Positions 16,184-25,435 of a DNA stretch of 64,000 bases are shown piece by piece; within the stretch, counting starts at the first letter, position 1; every line of letters starts with the position of its first letter. Where the stretch lies: NCBI RefSeq assembly GCF_947241125.1, contig NZ_OX365700.1:2078001-2142000 (forward strand), in the 5' to 3' direction. The stretch is from Nitrospira tepida. Lineage in GTDB: Bacteria > Nitrospirota > Nitrospiria > Nitrospirales > Nitrospiraceae. The position numbers were made by a program, and so were the translations under genes. Below the pieces are notes generated by a model that was not told the origin of the DNA, made no database searches, and saw only the letters and a list, made by a program, of their open reading frames with translations.

Positions 16184-16796
16184 CCGGACGCTGCGGGCGG
16201 CGGTGTCGCTTCGTGACATCAATGTCATCGAGCTGCCCGAAGAGGTGACCTCCGTGTCCAGCTCCAAACCGGATCTGGAGGCGAAGGCGCAGGGCCGGTA
16301 TGTCATGGTTCGGGTCCGCACGAGCCCGGCGGATCTCGTGGTGATGGCCGGCAGACAGGCCTACGTCTTCGAACTGGTGGCGAGCGCGGAATCAACGCAA
16401 CGGATCACGGTCGAGGACGATCGGGCGGACGGAGCGCCGGGGGAAGACGATCCCGTCAAGATGGCGGCGGATTATGTGGATGGGCTCGTCGAGTTGATAC
16501 GGCGAGCGGCGTTGGAAGACTTGCCGCGAGGCTGCCATTCAGCCCCGATCGACCCGGAGCAGTATCCCAGGTGGATGGAGCTCGAGGTCGTCAAGGGGAT
16601 CGAATCCCGCTGTCCACGCTATCGCGTGATGGCATACCGGCTGGCGAACAAGACGTCCGGGACGCAGACGCTCCGGGAGTCGGAGTTTTTCACGGGGAAG
16701 GAGCTCGCGATCGCCTTGAATCGCCACGTCATCGAATCGGGCGAGGAGGTGCGAGTCTTGTGGATCGATCTGGTTCCGTCTCCGGCGGCGAAATAG
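16047..16796 (+). CDS. traK: TraK, secretin-like outer-membrane core protein
   Basis: A 249-residue VirB9/secretin-like component. A signal peptide (SAASIAIALALASPPFSQA) is followed by a beta-rich domain (VIELPEEVTSVSSSKPDLEA, YVMVRVRTSPADLVVMAG). GTG 16047 has a GGAGGAGG site just upstream but creates a 137-bp overlap with traE. A TTG at 16092 would start directly at the signal peptide, so the true start is uncertain. TraK with TraB and TraV forms the envelope-spanning core channel. Confidence 0.85.
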   Translation: MNTISHCDSKTSGLRLWRSAASIAIALALASPPFSQADQRLTVEDSRTLRAAVSLRDINVIELPEEVTSVSSSKPDLEAKAQGRYVMVRVRTSPADLVVMAGRQAYVFELVASAESTQRITVEDDRADGAPGEDDPVKMAADYVDGLVELIRRAALEDLPRGCHSAPIDPEQYPRWMELEVVKGIESRCPRYRVMAYRLANKTSGTQTLRESEFFTGKELAIALNRHVIESGEEVRVLWIDLVPSPAAK

Positions 16797-16862
16797 AGCG
16801 GCACGGTCGGGCTGTACTCCTGGGGAAGGCTTGTCCGCGCCGAGGCGAAAGAACATAACGAC

Positions 16863-18212
16863 ATGAATCCGATGCAGCAGAAATCAACAAGCCCAATTCT
16901 CAATCCGGGCGGTGATCCGAACCGGAAACCGAAGACGCCGCCGTCGAAATGGCTGATCGGGCTGATCGGTCTCGTCGTGCTCGCCGTCGGCACGGTGGGG
17001 CTCAACCAATTCCGGACACCCGGCAGTCACGGGGCTCGGGCCCAGGCGCAGTCCAAACCAGTCTCGCTGGATGCGGCGAAAACGGACCAGGAGATCTGGC
17101 GGGCGGAGGCGGGGAAACGGATCGAGGCGTTGTCGCAGGAGAAAGACGAGTTGCGGCGGATGATCGATGCGCTTCGCCTGCGCATGGAGGCGAAGGAGAA
17201 GGAGCCGCTCAAGCCTGAGTCCAAGCCGACGGGCGACGGGCGAGCGGACAAGACAGCCGTACGAAACGGGGTCCTGCCGCCCCCGCTTCCTCCGACCTGG
17301 GCCCAAGGGCCGGATGCCCTCAACCAGCGCTCCGGCACTCCGCCGCGGGTTCCAGGTACGGCCTCCGCGCCCATCCCTGCTCGCCAGGTCGGCAGTGAGA
17401 AGAAAGATGTCATTGTGGCACCGACCGATGGCATTCGCACCTTCCGGGTCGAGCCGGTGTCCCTTCGGACGAATCAGTCCAAGAAGTACTGGCTGCCCAC
17501 GGGCACGATCGTGCCCGTCAAATTGCTCTCCGGTTTGGATGCGCCGGCGCGGACTGCCGGCGCTACGGGAGGGGGCGGAGGCGCGATGGGGAACAGTCCG
17601 TCTCCCATCCTGATGCAGATCCGGGATCTGATGAAGCTGCCTAATGACTTTCGGGTGCATGCCACCGACTGCTTCTTAATGGGAGAAGGGCTCGCGGAAT
17701 TGTCGTCGGAGCGCGTGCAGATCCGCGGGGTCAATATCTCCTGCGTTCGGCAGAACGGCACAGCGGTGGATATGACCATTAAAGGGTTCGTCGCCGGCGA
17801 GGACGGCAAGGCTGGCATGCGCGGGCCGGTGGTGATGAAAGAGGGCGCGATGTTGGCGCGCTCGCTCCTGGCCGGCTTCGTGTCGGGCATCAGCCGCGCG
17901 TTCATGCCGTTTCAACAGGGCTTCGTCATCTCCAGCAGTCCGTCGCAAGCCTTCACGTTTCCGCCGGCGGGCCAGTTGGCGATGGCGGGGGTGGCGGGCG
18001 GAGCGGGGAATGCGGCGTCGTTGCTGGCACGCCATTACGCCGTGATGGCCTCCTCGATCTTCCCGATCATCGAGATCTCGGCGGATCGGGAGGTGGACTT
18101 CATTGTGTCGGACGGGAAGGAGCTTGAGGAGTTTTTCTTGTCGTCTGCTCCATCCAGCAGCGTATACAGCCCACCCGGTTCGTTTAACCCGTCCGCGGTG
18201 CCGATCCAATAA
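16863..18212 (+). CDS. traB: TraB, type IV secretion core scaffold protein
   Basis: A 449-residue VirB10 homologue. It has a cytoplasmic N-terminus, a membrane helix (WLIGLIGLVVLAVGTVGL, residues 30-47), a coiled-coil then Pro-rich linker (residues 75-175), and a beta-barrel domain containing YWLPTGTIVPVKLLSGLDAP, DCFLMGEGLAELSSERVQI and IKGFVAGEDGKAGMRGPVV. A helical antenna region (LARSLLAGFVSGISRAF) precedes the C-terminus. It spans the periplasm and links the inner-membrane ATPases to the TraK/TraV ring. A good ribosome site is hard to see; spacing from traK is 66 bp. Confidence 0.92.
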   Translation: MNPMQQKSTSPILNPGGDPNRKPKTPPSKWLIGLIGLVVLAVGTVGLNQFRTPGSHGARAQAQSKPVSLDAAKTDQEIWRAEAGKRIEALSQEKDELRRMIDALRLRMEAKEKEPLKPESKPTGDGRADKTAVRNGVLPPPLPPTWAQGPDALNQRSGTPPRVPGTASAPIPARQVGSEKKDVIVAPTDGIRTFRVEPVSLRTNQSKKYWLPTGTIVPVKLLSGLDAPARTAGATGGGGGAMGNSPSPILMQIRDLMKLPNDFRVHATDCFLMGEGLAELSSERVQIRGVNISCVRQNGTAVDMTIKGFVAGEDGKAGMRGPVVMKEGAMLARSLLAGFVSGISRAFMPFQQGFVISSSPSQAFTFPPAGQLAMAGVAGGAGNAASLLARHYAVMASSIFPIIEISADREVDFIVSDGKELEEFFLSSAPSSSVYSPPGSFNPSAVPIQ

Positions 18213-18232
18213 TACCCGAAGGGAGCAAGTTG

Positions 18233-19060
18233 ATGACCGGACGCTATCGGAGGTTGCCCATGCGAAACACACATCTTCCAGGGCTCTGTCTCAGGACCGT
18301 TCTCATGATGGCCGTGATGTCCTTCGTCTCGACGCCCGTCGTCGCCGAGGAACCTCCGGGACAGTCGGTCAGAGCCACGATCGAGGCGAAGTTCCCCGGG
18401 GTGAAGATCAAGAATCTCTCGCAAACCGAGATCCCTGGCTGGTACCTGGTCGAGACCGATGGGGCGCAGTTGGATGCGAGCATTCTGTACGTCCATGAGA
18501 GCGGACGGTATGTCTTCTCGGGTGGCCTGTTCGACCTGGCTTCCGGACGGAACTTGACCAGGGAATACTTGAGGCGCAAGCAGCAGGAGGTGCTCTCGGG
18601 CTTGGATCTCTCCAAGGTCATTCTGTTGAAACCACAAGCCGAGGCACAGAGGGAGCCTGCGCTGCACCCGATTGTGGTGTTCGATGATCCGGATTGTCCC
18701 TTCTGCCGCAAATTTCATCCTGAAGTGAAGAAGATTGTTCAGGCCGGTGTTCCCGTCGCGGTGGTGCTCTACCCGCTGGTGCGTCCGCACCCGGATGCCT
18801 ATCGCAAGTCCGTCGCGATCTGGTGCGCGGCGGACCAGGCCGTCATGCTTGATCATGCCCTGGCGGGTCAGCCGGTCCCATCTCCGGAGCAGCCCTGTGC
18901 CCATCCGATCGACGAGAATCTCAAACTGGGTCACGACCTGCATGTGTCGAGCACTCCGTCGATCTTCTTGCCGAACGGCACCCTTGTGCTCGGGCATCGT
19001 TCCGCGGAGGAGATCCTGGCCTTGGTTCGGCCGAATCCTGGCCTCTCGCTTGGACAATGA
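18233..19060 (+). CDS. dsbC: DsbC-like periplasmic disulfide isomerase
   Basis: A 275-residue protein with a signal peptide (VLMMAVMSFVSTPVVA), a DsbC-type N-terminal dimerisation domain (SVRATIEAKFPGVKIKNLSQ, ILYVHESGRYVFSGGLFDL) and a thioredoxin fold with the active site DDPDCPFCRKF (C155, C158) and the cis-Pro loop SSTPSIFLPNG. It probably folds the Cys-rich TraU, TraN and TraV/TraH proteins, as plasmid-encoded DsbC does in SXT/IncA/C-type systems. ATG 18233 is chosen over TTG 18230; AAGGGAG lies 7 nt upstream. Its stop overlaps the traV ATG. Confidence 0.9.
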   Translation: MTGRYRRLPMRNTHLPGLCLRTVLMMAVMSFVSTPVVAEEPPGQSVRATIEAKFPGVKIKNLSQTEIPGWYLVETDGAQLDASILYVHESGRYVFSGGLFDLASGRNLTREYLRRKQQEVLSGLDLSKVILLKPQAEAQREPALHPIVVFDDPDCPFCRKFHPEVKKIVQAGVPVAVVLYPLVRPHPDAYRKSVAIWCAADQAVMLDHALAGQPVPSPEQPCAHPIDENLKLGHDLHVSSTPSIFLPNGTLVLGHRSAEEILALVRPNPGLSLGQ

Positions 19061-19794
19061 AGAGTACGGGTCGAGAAAGAGCGCTGAGAATGCGACACAT
19101 CGGCGGACAGGTTGGGACCGGCTTGATGGCGATGGGGCTCGTCCTCTTGTCGGGCTGTGGCTATCACTCGCAATTCAGTTGCAAGGGGTATCCTGAATCT
19201 GCCAGTTGCCGGTCGGTCTCGGAGAACTTCGATCGGAGGTTTGAGCCGTCTCCTCCATCCCAGGATCTTACGCAGGAGAGTCACGGTCGCAATCCGACCG
19301 GCCCCAGGGAGGGGTTTCCGCCAGCGCCACCGGTGGCGGGGACGATCGATTCCTATCTGGGCAAGCCGGTCCTGGTCCCGGCGGACGTCCTGCGAGTCTG
19401 GATCGCTCCTTATCAGGATTCGAAGGGCCGGCTGCACGATTCGGCTCAGCTGTACGTCGTGCTGAGCGAGGCGCATTTTGTCTACGGCCACCGGCAAGGC
19501 ATGCGTCGCGTCCCGCGCGGCGCTCGGCCTGGCGCCGATTTCTTGCCGAAGACGTCACGGATGGTTGAACGAGCGAGTCGCGGCAAGACCGGGGGGACCG
19601 GCGCTGCCTCAGGGACAGGGTCGGGTCCCAGCACCTCTCAGGATCTCAACCTTCAGGACGAGAGCCGTCATTCCATGGCGCAGCCGCGAGTCAACGGTGT
19701 GCCAGGGGCTCCGAGCAATCCGGGCCCATCGCCCATGAATGGAACGCCGGCCTCGCCCGTGGATTCCTATGGCTTCGGGCCGAATTTCCCGTGA
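19057..19794 (+). CDS. traV: TraV, outer-membrane lipoprotein of the transfer channel
   Basis: A 245-residue lipoprotein with lipobox LLSG-C and the TraV signature FSCKGYPESASCRSV (paired Cys with C-x-G-x-P) just after it. The middle segment PVLVPADVLRVWIAPYQDSK with LHDSAQLYVVLSEAHFVYG matches the TraV core. The rest is a Pro/Gly/Ser-rich disordered tail, longer than in F TraV. It anchors the TraK/TraB core in the outer membrane. The start overlaps dsbC by ATGA; an internal ATG at 19090 is an alternative. Confidence 0.88.
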   Translation: MKSTGRERALRMRHIGGQVGTGLMAMGLVLLSGCGYHSQFSCKGYPESASCRSVSENFDRRFEPSPPSQDLTQESHGRNPTGPREGFPPAPPVAGTIDSYLGKPVLVPADVLRVWIAPYQDSKGRLHDSAQLYVVLSEAHFVYGHRQGMRRVPRGARPGADFLPKTSRMVERASRGKTGGTGAASGTGSGPSTSQDLNLQDESRHSMAQPRVNGVPGAPSNPGPSPMNGTPASPVDSYGFGPNFP

Positions 19795-19842
19795 TCTCCG
19801 GTTTCCGGAAACGATCGGCTTGTCATTCGGAGAGAGATCTAC

Positions 19843-22374
19843 ATGTCTACCCTGCTTGAGTATTTTGCGAGAAAGATGATCGCGCGGACGTCGATCAGTG
19901 ACTGGCTGCCGCACCATGCCTATGATCCGGACAACCGGGTGTACCGGCTGGCTGACGGCCGGATCGGCTGTGTCTGGGAAAGCCCGCCCTTGTTGGGCAT
20001 GGGACCGGACACGATTCAGAAGCTCACGAACCTGTTCGAATCGAGCCAGGCGCCGACCGGCACCACCTACCAGCTCATGATCCATGCCTCGCCGGTGATC
20101 CAGCCCTATCTGGATGCGCACGTGGGATTGAGCCATCGGGGGGATCCGGACTCCCGGTTCCTCCGGGATGCGACACGCACCAGGGAGTTTTTCCTGGAGT
20201 CGCAGGGAACACGGTTGATCCCGACGTCGGGCATCAGGCCCCGGGACTTCAACGTCTATGTGTCGGTTACGATGCCTCTGAAGGAGGAGTATCCGAACGG
20301 GATCGAGTTCGAGGACATTGTCGAACAGCTCGAGGGGGTGGAGCAGACGCTGCGCAACGTCGGGTTGCCGGTGGTCAGAGTCCCTCCGTTGGAGCTCATC
20401 TGGCTGCTCCATACGCTGCTGAGCCCGGGCCATGCCTGGGAGGAACGCCCGCCCTCCTACAACTCGACGCAGTTGATCAGCGACCAGGTCGTGGCGCGGG
20501 ATACCTACGCGAAACTCCACGCGCGCATGTTCGAACTCGATGGGAAGTTCGTCAAGAGCCTGACGGTGCAGCAGTTTCCCGAGGAGTGGCACGGATCCAA
20601 AAACCGGGAGCTGATCGGCAGTCTCCTGCGAGGGATGGACCAGATCACCTGTCCGTTCTTCCTCACACTCAATGCGGTGAAGCTAGACCAGGTCAAGTCG
20701 GTCGCCGCACTGCGGAAGAAGCATGTCGTGGTGACGAACCAGGCGGTGGGCTTCATGCTGAAGCTCATTCCCATCTTCGAGAAGAAGCTCCAGCACTTCA
20801 ACCGCATGATGGCGCTGGTCGCGGAAGGCAAGCAGACCATCGGGCTGTACGTCCAGGCCGCGCTGTACGGAAACGATCCCAAGGAGTTGGAGAAACACAG
20901 CTCGGCGATCAAGGCGATCTATCGCACGCACGACTGGCTGCTGCAGGACGACCATTTCATCGGGTTCCGGGTGTTCTTGTTCGGCCTGCCAATGGGGCTT
21001 CCTTCGAACGTGCCACTCCTCCGCGACGACCTGCGCCGGCTCAAGACGGTCCACTCGGAGGTCCCGGCCCACCTCGCTCCCATCGCCGGCGACTGGAAAG
21101 GCATGGGGCAGCCCGTGATGCTGCTGACCTCCCGGTCCGGGCAGATGATGAGTCTGGACGTGTTCGCGAATACAGAAGGCAATTTCAACATCTGTATCGC
21201 GGCCGACTCGGGGGCGGGGAAGAGTTTCTTCGCCAATTTCTTCTTCCGGTCCTATCTGGCCACCGGCGGGCAGGCCTGGGTCATCGACGCCGGCAAGAGC
21301 TACATGAAGCTCTGCGAGCACCTCAAGGGGCAGTTCATGCAGTTCTCGCGCGAGGCGAGGAAATTGTGCTTGAACCCCCTGTCACGGGTGATCGGCCGCT
21401 ATGACCGGAAGGCCGAGTCGCCGGAAGAGGAAGCGGACCGCAAGGACGAATTGGCAATGATCAAAGCGATCTTCGCGCAGATGCTGTCCCCCTCGCGTGC
21501 GCTGACCGATCTGGAGCTGTCCTGTCTGGAGCAGGCCTTGATCCAGGTGCTTGCTCAGAAGGGAGGCGATGCGACGCCGACCGATGTCGCGGCGGCGCTG
21601 CTGAAGATGGGGCAGGAGCGGGAGGATCAGCGGATCACGGATCTCGGCACTCAGCTCTTTCCCTATACGGCCGCGGGCAACTACGGCGATCTCTTCAACG
21701 GCCCGAACAACATGCACTTCGAGCGGGACTTCTATGTGCTGGAGCTGGACGGCCTCGATGCGCTCCCGGACCTGCGCTCGGTGATCCTGCTCCAGATGAT
21801 CATGAACATTCAGGTGGCCATGTACCAGGGCGATCGGGCCAGGCGGAAGATCTGCGCGATGGACGAGGCCTGGGATCTCCTGTCTCAAGGAGGCAACGTG
21901 TCGGCGTTCTTCGAGAAAGGCGTCCGGCGAGTCAGGAAGTACGGGGGATCGATCATGACGATCACCCAGGGCATCAACGATTACTACGACAAGATGGGAC
22001 AGACCGGGGCGGCCTTGCTGGCCAATTCGGACTTCGTCTTCCTGCTCAAGCAGAAGCCGGAGAGCATCGAGTCCATCAAGCAGCGGGGCCGGCTGATCCT
22101 GAGCGAGTTCGAGTATCAACTGCTGCGATCCGTCCATCGGGGCGCCGGCTATTCGGAAATCTTCTTCTATACGGCCAATCACGGCCGGGGAATCGGCCGG
22201 CTGACCGTCGATCGGCGCACGCAGTTGATGTACTCCACCAAGGCAGAAGAGCTGGCCTTGATCGACCGGATCGTGAAGGCGGGTGGTCCGGAGATGACGA
22301 TCGATCGGGCCATCGACCTCATTCTGGAGCAGGAACATGAAAGAGCTGCTGCAACAGGTGAACGAGTGGCATGA
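19843..22374 (+). CDS. traC: TraC, VirB4-type secretion ATPase
   Basis: An 843-residue VirB4-family ATPase, the normal length of TraC. Walker A is ADSGAGKS (about 454-461), and Walker B is ICAMDEAW (D674-E675) followed by the conserved GVRRVRKYGGSIMTITQGIN. The N-terminal half holds the TraC-specific domain (VYRLADGRIGCVWESPPLLG). It powers pilus assembly at the inner membrane. Its 3' end overlaps the next gene by 38 bp. Confidence 0.95.
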   Translation: MSTLLEYFARKMIARTSISDWLPHHAYDPDNRVYRLADGRIGCVWESPPLLGMGPDTIQKLTNLFESSQAPTGTTYQLMIHASPVIQPYLDAHVGLSHRGDPDSRFLRDATRTREFFLESQGTRLIPTSGIRPRDFNVYVSVTMPLKEEYPNGIEFEDIVEQLEGVEQTLRNVGLPVVRVPPLELIWLLHTLLSPGHAWEERPPSYNSTQLISDQVVARDTYAKLHARMFELDGKFVKSLTVQQFPEEWHGSKNRELIGSLLRGMDQITCPFFLTLNAVKLDQVKSVAALRKKHVVVTNQAVGFMLKLIPIFEKKLQHFNRMMALVAEGKQTIGLYVQAALYGNDPKELEKHSSAIKAIYRTHDWLLQDDHFIGFRVFLFGLPMGLPSNVPLLRDDLRRLKTVHSEVPAHLAPIAGDWKGMGQPVMLLTSRSGQMMSLDVFANTEGNFNICIAADSGAGKSFFANFFFRSYLATGGQAWVIDAGKSYMKLCEHLKGQFMQFSREARKLCLNPLSRVIGRYDRKAESPEEEADRKDELAMIKAIFAQMLSPSRALTDLELSCLEQALIQVLAQKGGDATPTDVAAALLKMGQEREDQRITDLGTQLFPYTAAGNYGDLFNGPNNMHFERDFYVLELDGLDALPDLRSVILLQMIMNIQVAMYQGDRARRKICAMDEAWDLLSQGGNVSAFFEKGVRRVRKYGGSIMTITQGINDYYDKMGQTGAALLANSDFVFLLKQKPESIESIKQRGRLILSEFEYQLLRSVHRGAGYSEIFFYTANHGRGIGRLTVDRRTQLMYSTKAEELALIDRIVKAGGPEMTIDRAIDLILEQEHERAAATGERVA

Positions 22375-22882
22375 CCGGCATCCGAAGCTGGTGCTCGCCC
22401 TCCTCGGGATCGGAGTGATCTGGCCCGTTCTGGCTGTGGCGAGTCCTTGGTATCAGCTTGCGCTCCGGTCGGATGAAAGCCTGCCGGACTACCGGCTCTT
22501 CCTGATCGAGAAAGGGCGCGAGCCGCAGCGGGGCGAACTCGTGGCGTTTGTGATGGCGCAGGCCTCTGCCGATCGCGTGCAGCCGGCTGGCCTGGCCAGG
22601 CCCTACACGAGGGTCGGGGTGCTCTGGACGAAGCGCCTCGTCGGGGTGCCGGGTGATCGGGTGGAAGTGCGAGGGAGGCAGGTGCTGGTCAATGGTGCAG
22701 TGGTCGGAGAAGGCCTGGAGCGTGATCGACTCGGGCAACCGATCCGTTTGGCGAAGCTCGAGAGTCCGATTCCACCGGGGCAGTATTACGTGGCCCTGTC
22801 CCATCCGCGATCCTTCGACTCCCGGTACTACGGCTATGTGAGGGCGGAGGATCTCCGAGGGGTGGTCACTCCGATCTGGTAG
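22337..22882 (+). CDS. trhF: TraF/TrhF-type S26 signal peptidase
   Basis: A 181-residue S26-family protein with an N-terminal membrane helix (LVLALLGIGVIWPVLAVA). The Ser-containing motif is SDESLPDY, the Lys motif is LWTKRLVGVPGDRVEV, and the C-terminal boxes are PPGQYYVALSHPRSFDSRYYG. Such peptidases in MPF systems process pilin leaders or other exported subunits. The classic S-M-P is here S-L-P. It is embedded between traC (38-bp overlap) and traW, as in SXT/IncA/C-type clusters, where the gene is called trhF. Confidence 0.85.
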   Translation: MKELLQQVNEWHDRHPKLVLALLGIGVIWPVLAVASPWYQLALRSDESLPDYRLFLIEKGREPQRGELVAFVMAQASADRVQPAGLARPYTRVGVLWTKRLVGVPGDRVEVRGRQVLVNGAVVGEGLERDRLGQPIRLAKLESPIPPGQYYVALSHPRSFDSRYYGYVRAEDLRGVVTPIW

Positions 22883-22914
22883 GTGGCAGTGATTTAGAGG
22901 GGGAGGTCTGTTTC

Positions 22915-24126
22915 ATGATGAGAAGGCAGGGACTGTTGGTGCTGGTCGTCGCGGGGCTGCTCTGCGGCGGAGCCCTGTCCTGGTCGAGTGCGGGGGAATC
23001 CTCAAGGCAGGCTCGGGAGCCCGAACGGTCTCCACGCGAGGTGGCGGAAGAGATTGCGCGCTTCTCCCGGACGGTGCTGCAACCTTCCCAAGGCCGGGAG
23101 TCTCGCGAAGTCAATCGGGATGGGATCTATCTGCTCTTGTCCCTGTCCATGCCGGACGAAGTGCTGAAAGGATATTTTGCCGAGGCAAAGCTGCTGGGCG
23201 CGCGCATCGTGATCCGGGGTCTGCTCAATGCGCCTTCGTCCGGCGACGGGCCGGTCAAATTGTCCTTCAAGGCGACAGGCGAACGGTTCCGGCAGTTGAT
23301 GGGGACTGATGAGGCGTTGCTGGCAGCGGTCTCGATCGACCCGGTGCTCTACGGGCGTCTCGGGGTCTCGGAAGTCCCGGCTCTCGCGATCGTGAAAGGG
23401 GACCATGATGCGGTGGTGATCGGCTCGACTTCCGTTCGCCATCTGTTGGAGGTCCTGGCGCGCGAAGAGAGAGTCTATCGCGCGCTGGCGGAGTGGTTTG
23501 ACCGGCGCCAGCGAGGGTTCCTGCAAGGAGGACCGACGAGTGAACCGCAACCGAGCCTCCCGATGCCGAGCGGGCATCAGCGGATCCGCACGGACTCTCC
23601 GACCTGGTCGATTGCCGAACGCGACATGAAACAAGTGCTGAGCGAGGCGGTGGCCAGGGCGGATTGGAACGCGATCAAGCGCCGTGCGGAGGACGCGACG
23701 GCGCGGAAGATCCATCGAGGCCCTCAGCTTCCCTTGCCGGAAACTCAGCAACCTCGCAGCTTCCTGGTGGATGCTACGGTCCGATTCCCGGACGATGTGA
23801 CAGATCCGAAAACGGGAACTCTCTACATCAAGGCGGGCTCGACCGTGAATCCGCTCGACAAGGTGAAGCTCCCCTACACGCTCATCTTCTTCAATGGCAA
23901 CTCGCAGGAACAGGTGCAATGGGTTCAGCACTACCTCCTGGCTCACGAGGACCGTCCGCTGAAACTGCTCGTGACGGAAGGGCATATCGGTCCGCTCGGT
24001 CGGCTGTTGCACCGTCCGGTCTACTGGGCGAATCTGCTGATGTATGAGCGGTTCGGCCTGGTCGCTGTCCCGAGTCTGGTGACGCAGGAAGGCAATCGAT
24101 TCCGGGTTCAGGAGATCGTGCCATGA
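22915..24126 (+). CDS. traW: TrbC-TraW fusion, pilus assembly protein
   Basis: A 403-residue exported protein with two recognisable parts. Residues 1-25 are a signal peptide. Residues about 65-190 match TrbC (LLLSLSMPDEVLKGYFAEAK, GARIVIRGLL, LGVSEVPALAIVKGD; thioredoxin-like without CxxC). Residues about 225-403 match TraW (SIAERDMKQVL, FLVDATVRFPDDVTDP, TVNPLDKVKLPYTLIFFNG). In F these are separate genes; fused forms occur in other MPF-F systems. A GGGGGAGG site lies about 11-13 nt upstream of ATGATG. The stop overlaps traU by ATGA. Confidence 0.9.
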   Translation: MMRRQGLLVLVVAGLLCGGALSWSSAGESSRQAREPERSPREVAEEIARFSRTVLQPSQGRESREVNRDGIYLLLSLSMPDEVLKGYFAEAKLLGARIVIRGLLNAPSSGDGPVKLSFKATGERFRQLMGTDEALLAAVSIDPVLYGRLGVSEVPALAIVKGDHDAVVIGSTSVRHLLEVLAREERVYRALAEWFDRRQRGFLQGGPTSEPQPSLPMPSGHQRIRTDSPTWSIAERDMKQVLSEAVARADWNAIKRRAEDATARKIHRGPQLPLPETQQPRSFLVDATVRFPDDVTDPKTGTLYIKAGSTVNPLDKVKLPYTLIFFNGNSQEQVQWVQHYLLAHEDRPLKLLVTEGHIGPLGRLLHRPVYWANLLMYERFGLVAVPSLVTQEGNRFRVQEIVP

Positions 24127-25259
24127 GACAGGATCGGGCGGAACGGTCCACTGCGGCTAAACCCGAAGAAAGTGCGCGAGTTCAGCAGCGCTCTAGGCTG
24201 GCAAGCCTCGCTGGACTGCTCCTCCTGTTCGCAGTTCTCCTGGGCGGAACGATGCCGGACTCCGCGGAAGCCGTCTGTCCGAAGAACACGAATATCCTGG
24301 CCGATACCCTGGTGAAGACCTGCTGGGAATGCATGTTTCCCATCAGTCTCTTCGGGTTCACGCTCACGGAGGTCGGGGAGGACTCGACTCGTCCCGCCGT
24401 CGGGCCTGGGATCTCCGCCGTCTATCCGCCTCAGCTCTGCGGCTGCGTGTGTCTCACGCCGTACCTCTGCGTCCCGGGCATACCGCTTGGCATCTGGGAG
24501 CCGGTCCGACTGGTCGAAATCGTCCGCACGCCGCTCTGCTTCCCGGCTCTCAACGGGATCACGTTGGGGCCGGAGTTCGTGTTCGAGGGACGCGGATCGG
24601 CCAATACCAATATGGATTCCCCCGACCTGGACTTCACCTTTTACCATTCGCACTTCTACATCTTTCCCCTCTGGGCCATCGTCGGCATCGCGGTGGACTG
24701 GGCTTGTGTCAATCCCAGCGCCGCCGGCGACGAGATCGATCTGGCGTACCTGTCTGAGATCGACCCCTCCTGGAACGATGACCTGCTGGCACTCATTCTG
24801 TTCCCGGAAGCCCTCTTGTTGGGGAATCCGCTCACGGTCGCGGCCTGTGCCGCCGATTCCCTTGCCGCGTCAGCTGGTTTTCCCATCGATCCCTTGTTCT
24901 GGTGCGCGGGAAGTTTCGGCTTGATGTACCCGACGACGGGCAACGTGTCGGAGTCGAGCGGCCAGCTCAAACCAGCGGCGCTGGCCATGTCGCGCCTGCT
25001 GGCTCGGCTGGCCCGCTTCGGCACCGAGTTCTATACGGCAGCGGACGGGCCGTTGATCTGCACGGACTTTCCGACCGGCCTGATTGTGAAGAGTCAATAC
25101 AAATACCAGTTGCTTTACCCGATCCCCAATGTCCCGGCGCCCTGTTGCCAGCCGATCGGTCGAACGGTGCTGATGTGGGGGATGGGCAAGATGGTGCCGG
25201 TGATCGGAGAAGACTTCGTCTTTCTCCTGTGGAAGCTGCAGCGTTGCTGTCTGCTGTAG
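24123..25259 (+). CDS. traU: TraU, mating-pair assembly protein
   Basis: A 378-residue Cys-rich periplasmic protein, close to the usual TraU length. It has a long N-terminal leader (LASLAGLLLLFAVLLGGT, ending SAEA) and the family pattern: VKTCWECMFPISLFG, CGCVCLTPYLCVPGIPLGIW, EPVRLVEIVRTPLCFPALNG and the conserved C-terminal CCQPIGRTVLMWG. About 16 Cys residues would need DsbC. It is translationally coupled to traW and is the last gene before the foreign recombination module that separates it from traF. Confidence 0.93.
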   Translation: MRQDRAERSTAAKPEESARVQQRSRLASLAGLLLLFAVLLGGTMPDSAEAVCPKNTNILADTLVKTCWECMFPISLFGFTLTEVGEDSTRPAVGPGISAVYPPQLCGCVCLTPYLCVPGIPLGIWEPVRLVEIVRTPLCFPALNGITLGPEFVFEGRGSANTNMDSPDLDFTFYHSHFYIFPLWAIVGIAVDWACVNPSAAGDEIDLAYLSEIDPSWNDDLLALILFPEALLLGNPLTVAACAADSLAASAGFPIDPLFWCAGSFGLMYPTTGNVSESSGQLKPAALAMSRLLARLARFGTEFYTAADGPLICTDFPTGLIVKSQYKYQLLYPIPNVPAPCCQPIGRTVLMWGMGKMVPVIGEDFVFLLWKLQRCCLL

Positions 25260-25391
25260 CGAGAAAGGGGGGTCAATATCTTTTATGTAACATTCGTTCC
25301 TCTGGAAAACTTCGCCAAGACCGGCTTTCTGCAAGGCATTCTCACATCCCTATGCCATGATCGTTTCCGAAAAAAACCAGCTTGCGCTGTC

Positions 25392-25429
25392 GTTACGTTT
25401 CATGTAACCTACGTTACATGAAAGGTAAC
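25392..25429. repeat. 17-bp inverted repeat before the tyrosine recombinase gene
   Basis: GTTACGTTTCATGTAAC (25392-25408) and GTTACATGAAAGGTAAC (25413-25429) are inverted copies matching at 16 of 17 positions around a 4-bp centre. Further copies of the ATGTAAC core lie at 25285-25291 (direct) and 25481-25487 (inverted). It covers the ATG at 25418. Either an operator of the module's XRE protein or a recombinase core site is possible. Confidence 0.6.
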
Positions 25430-25435
25430 GACCGA

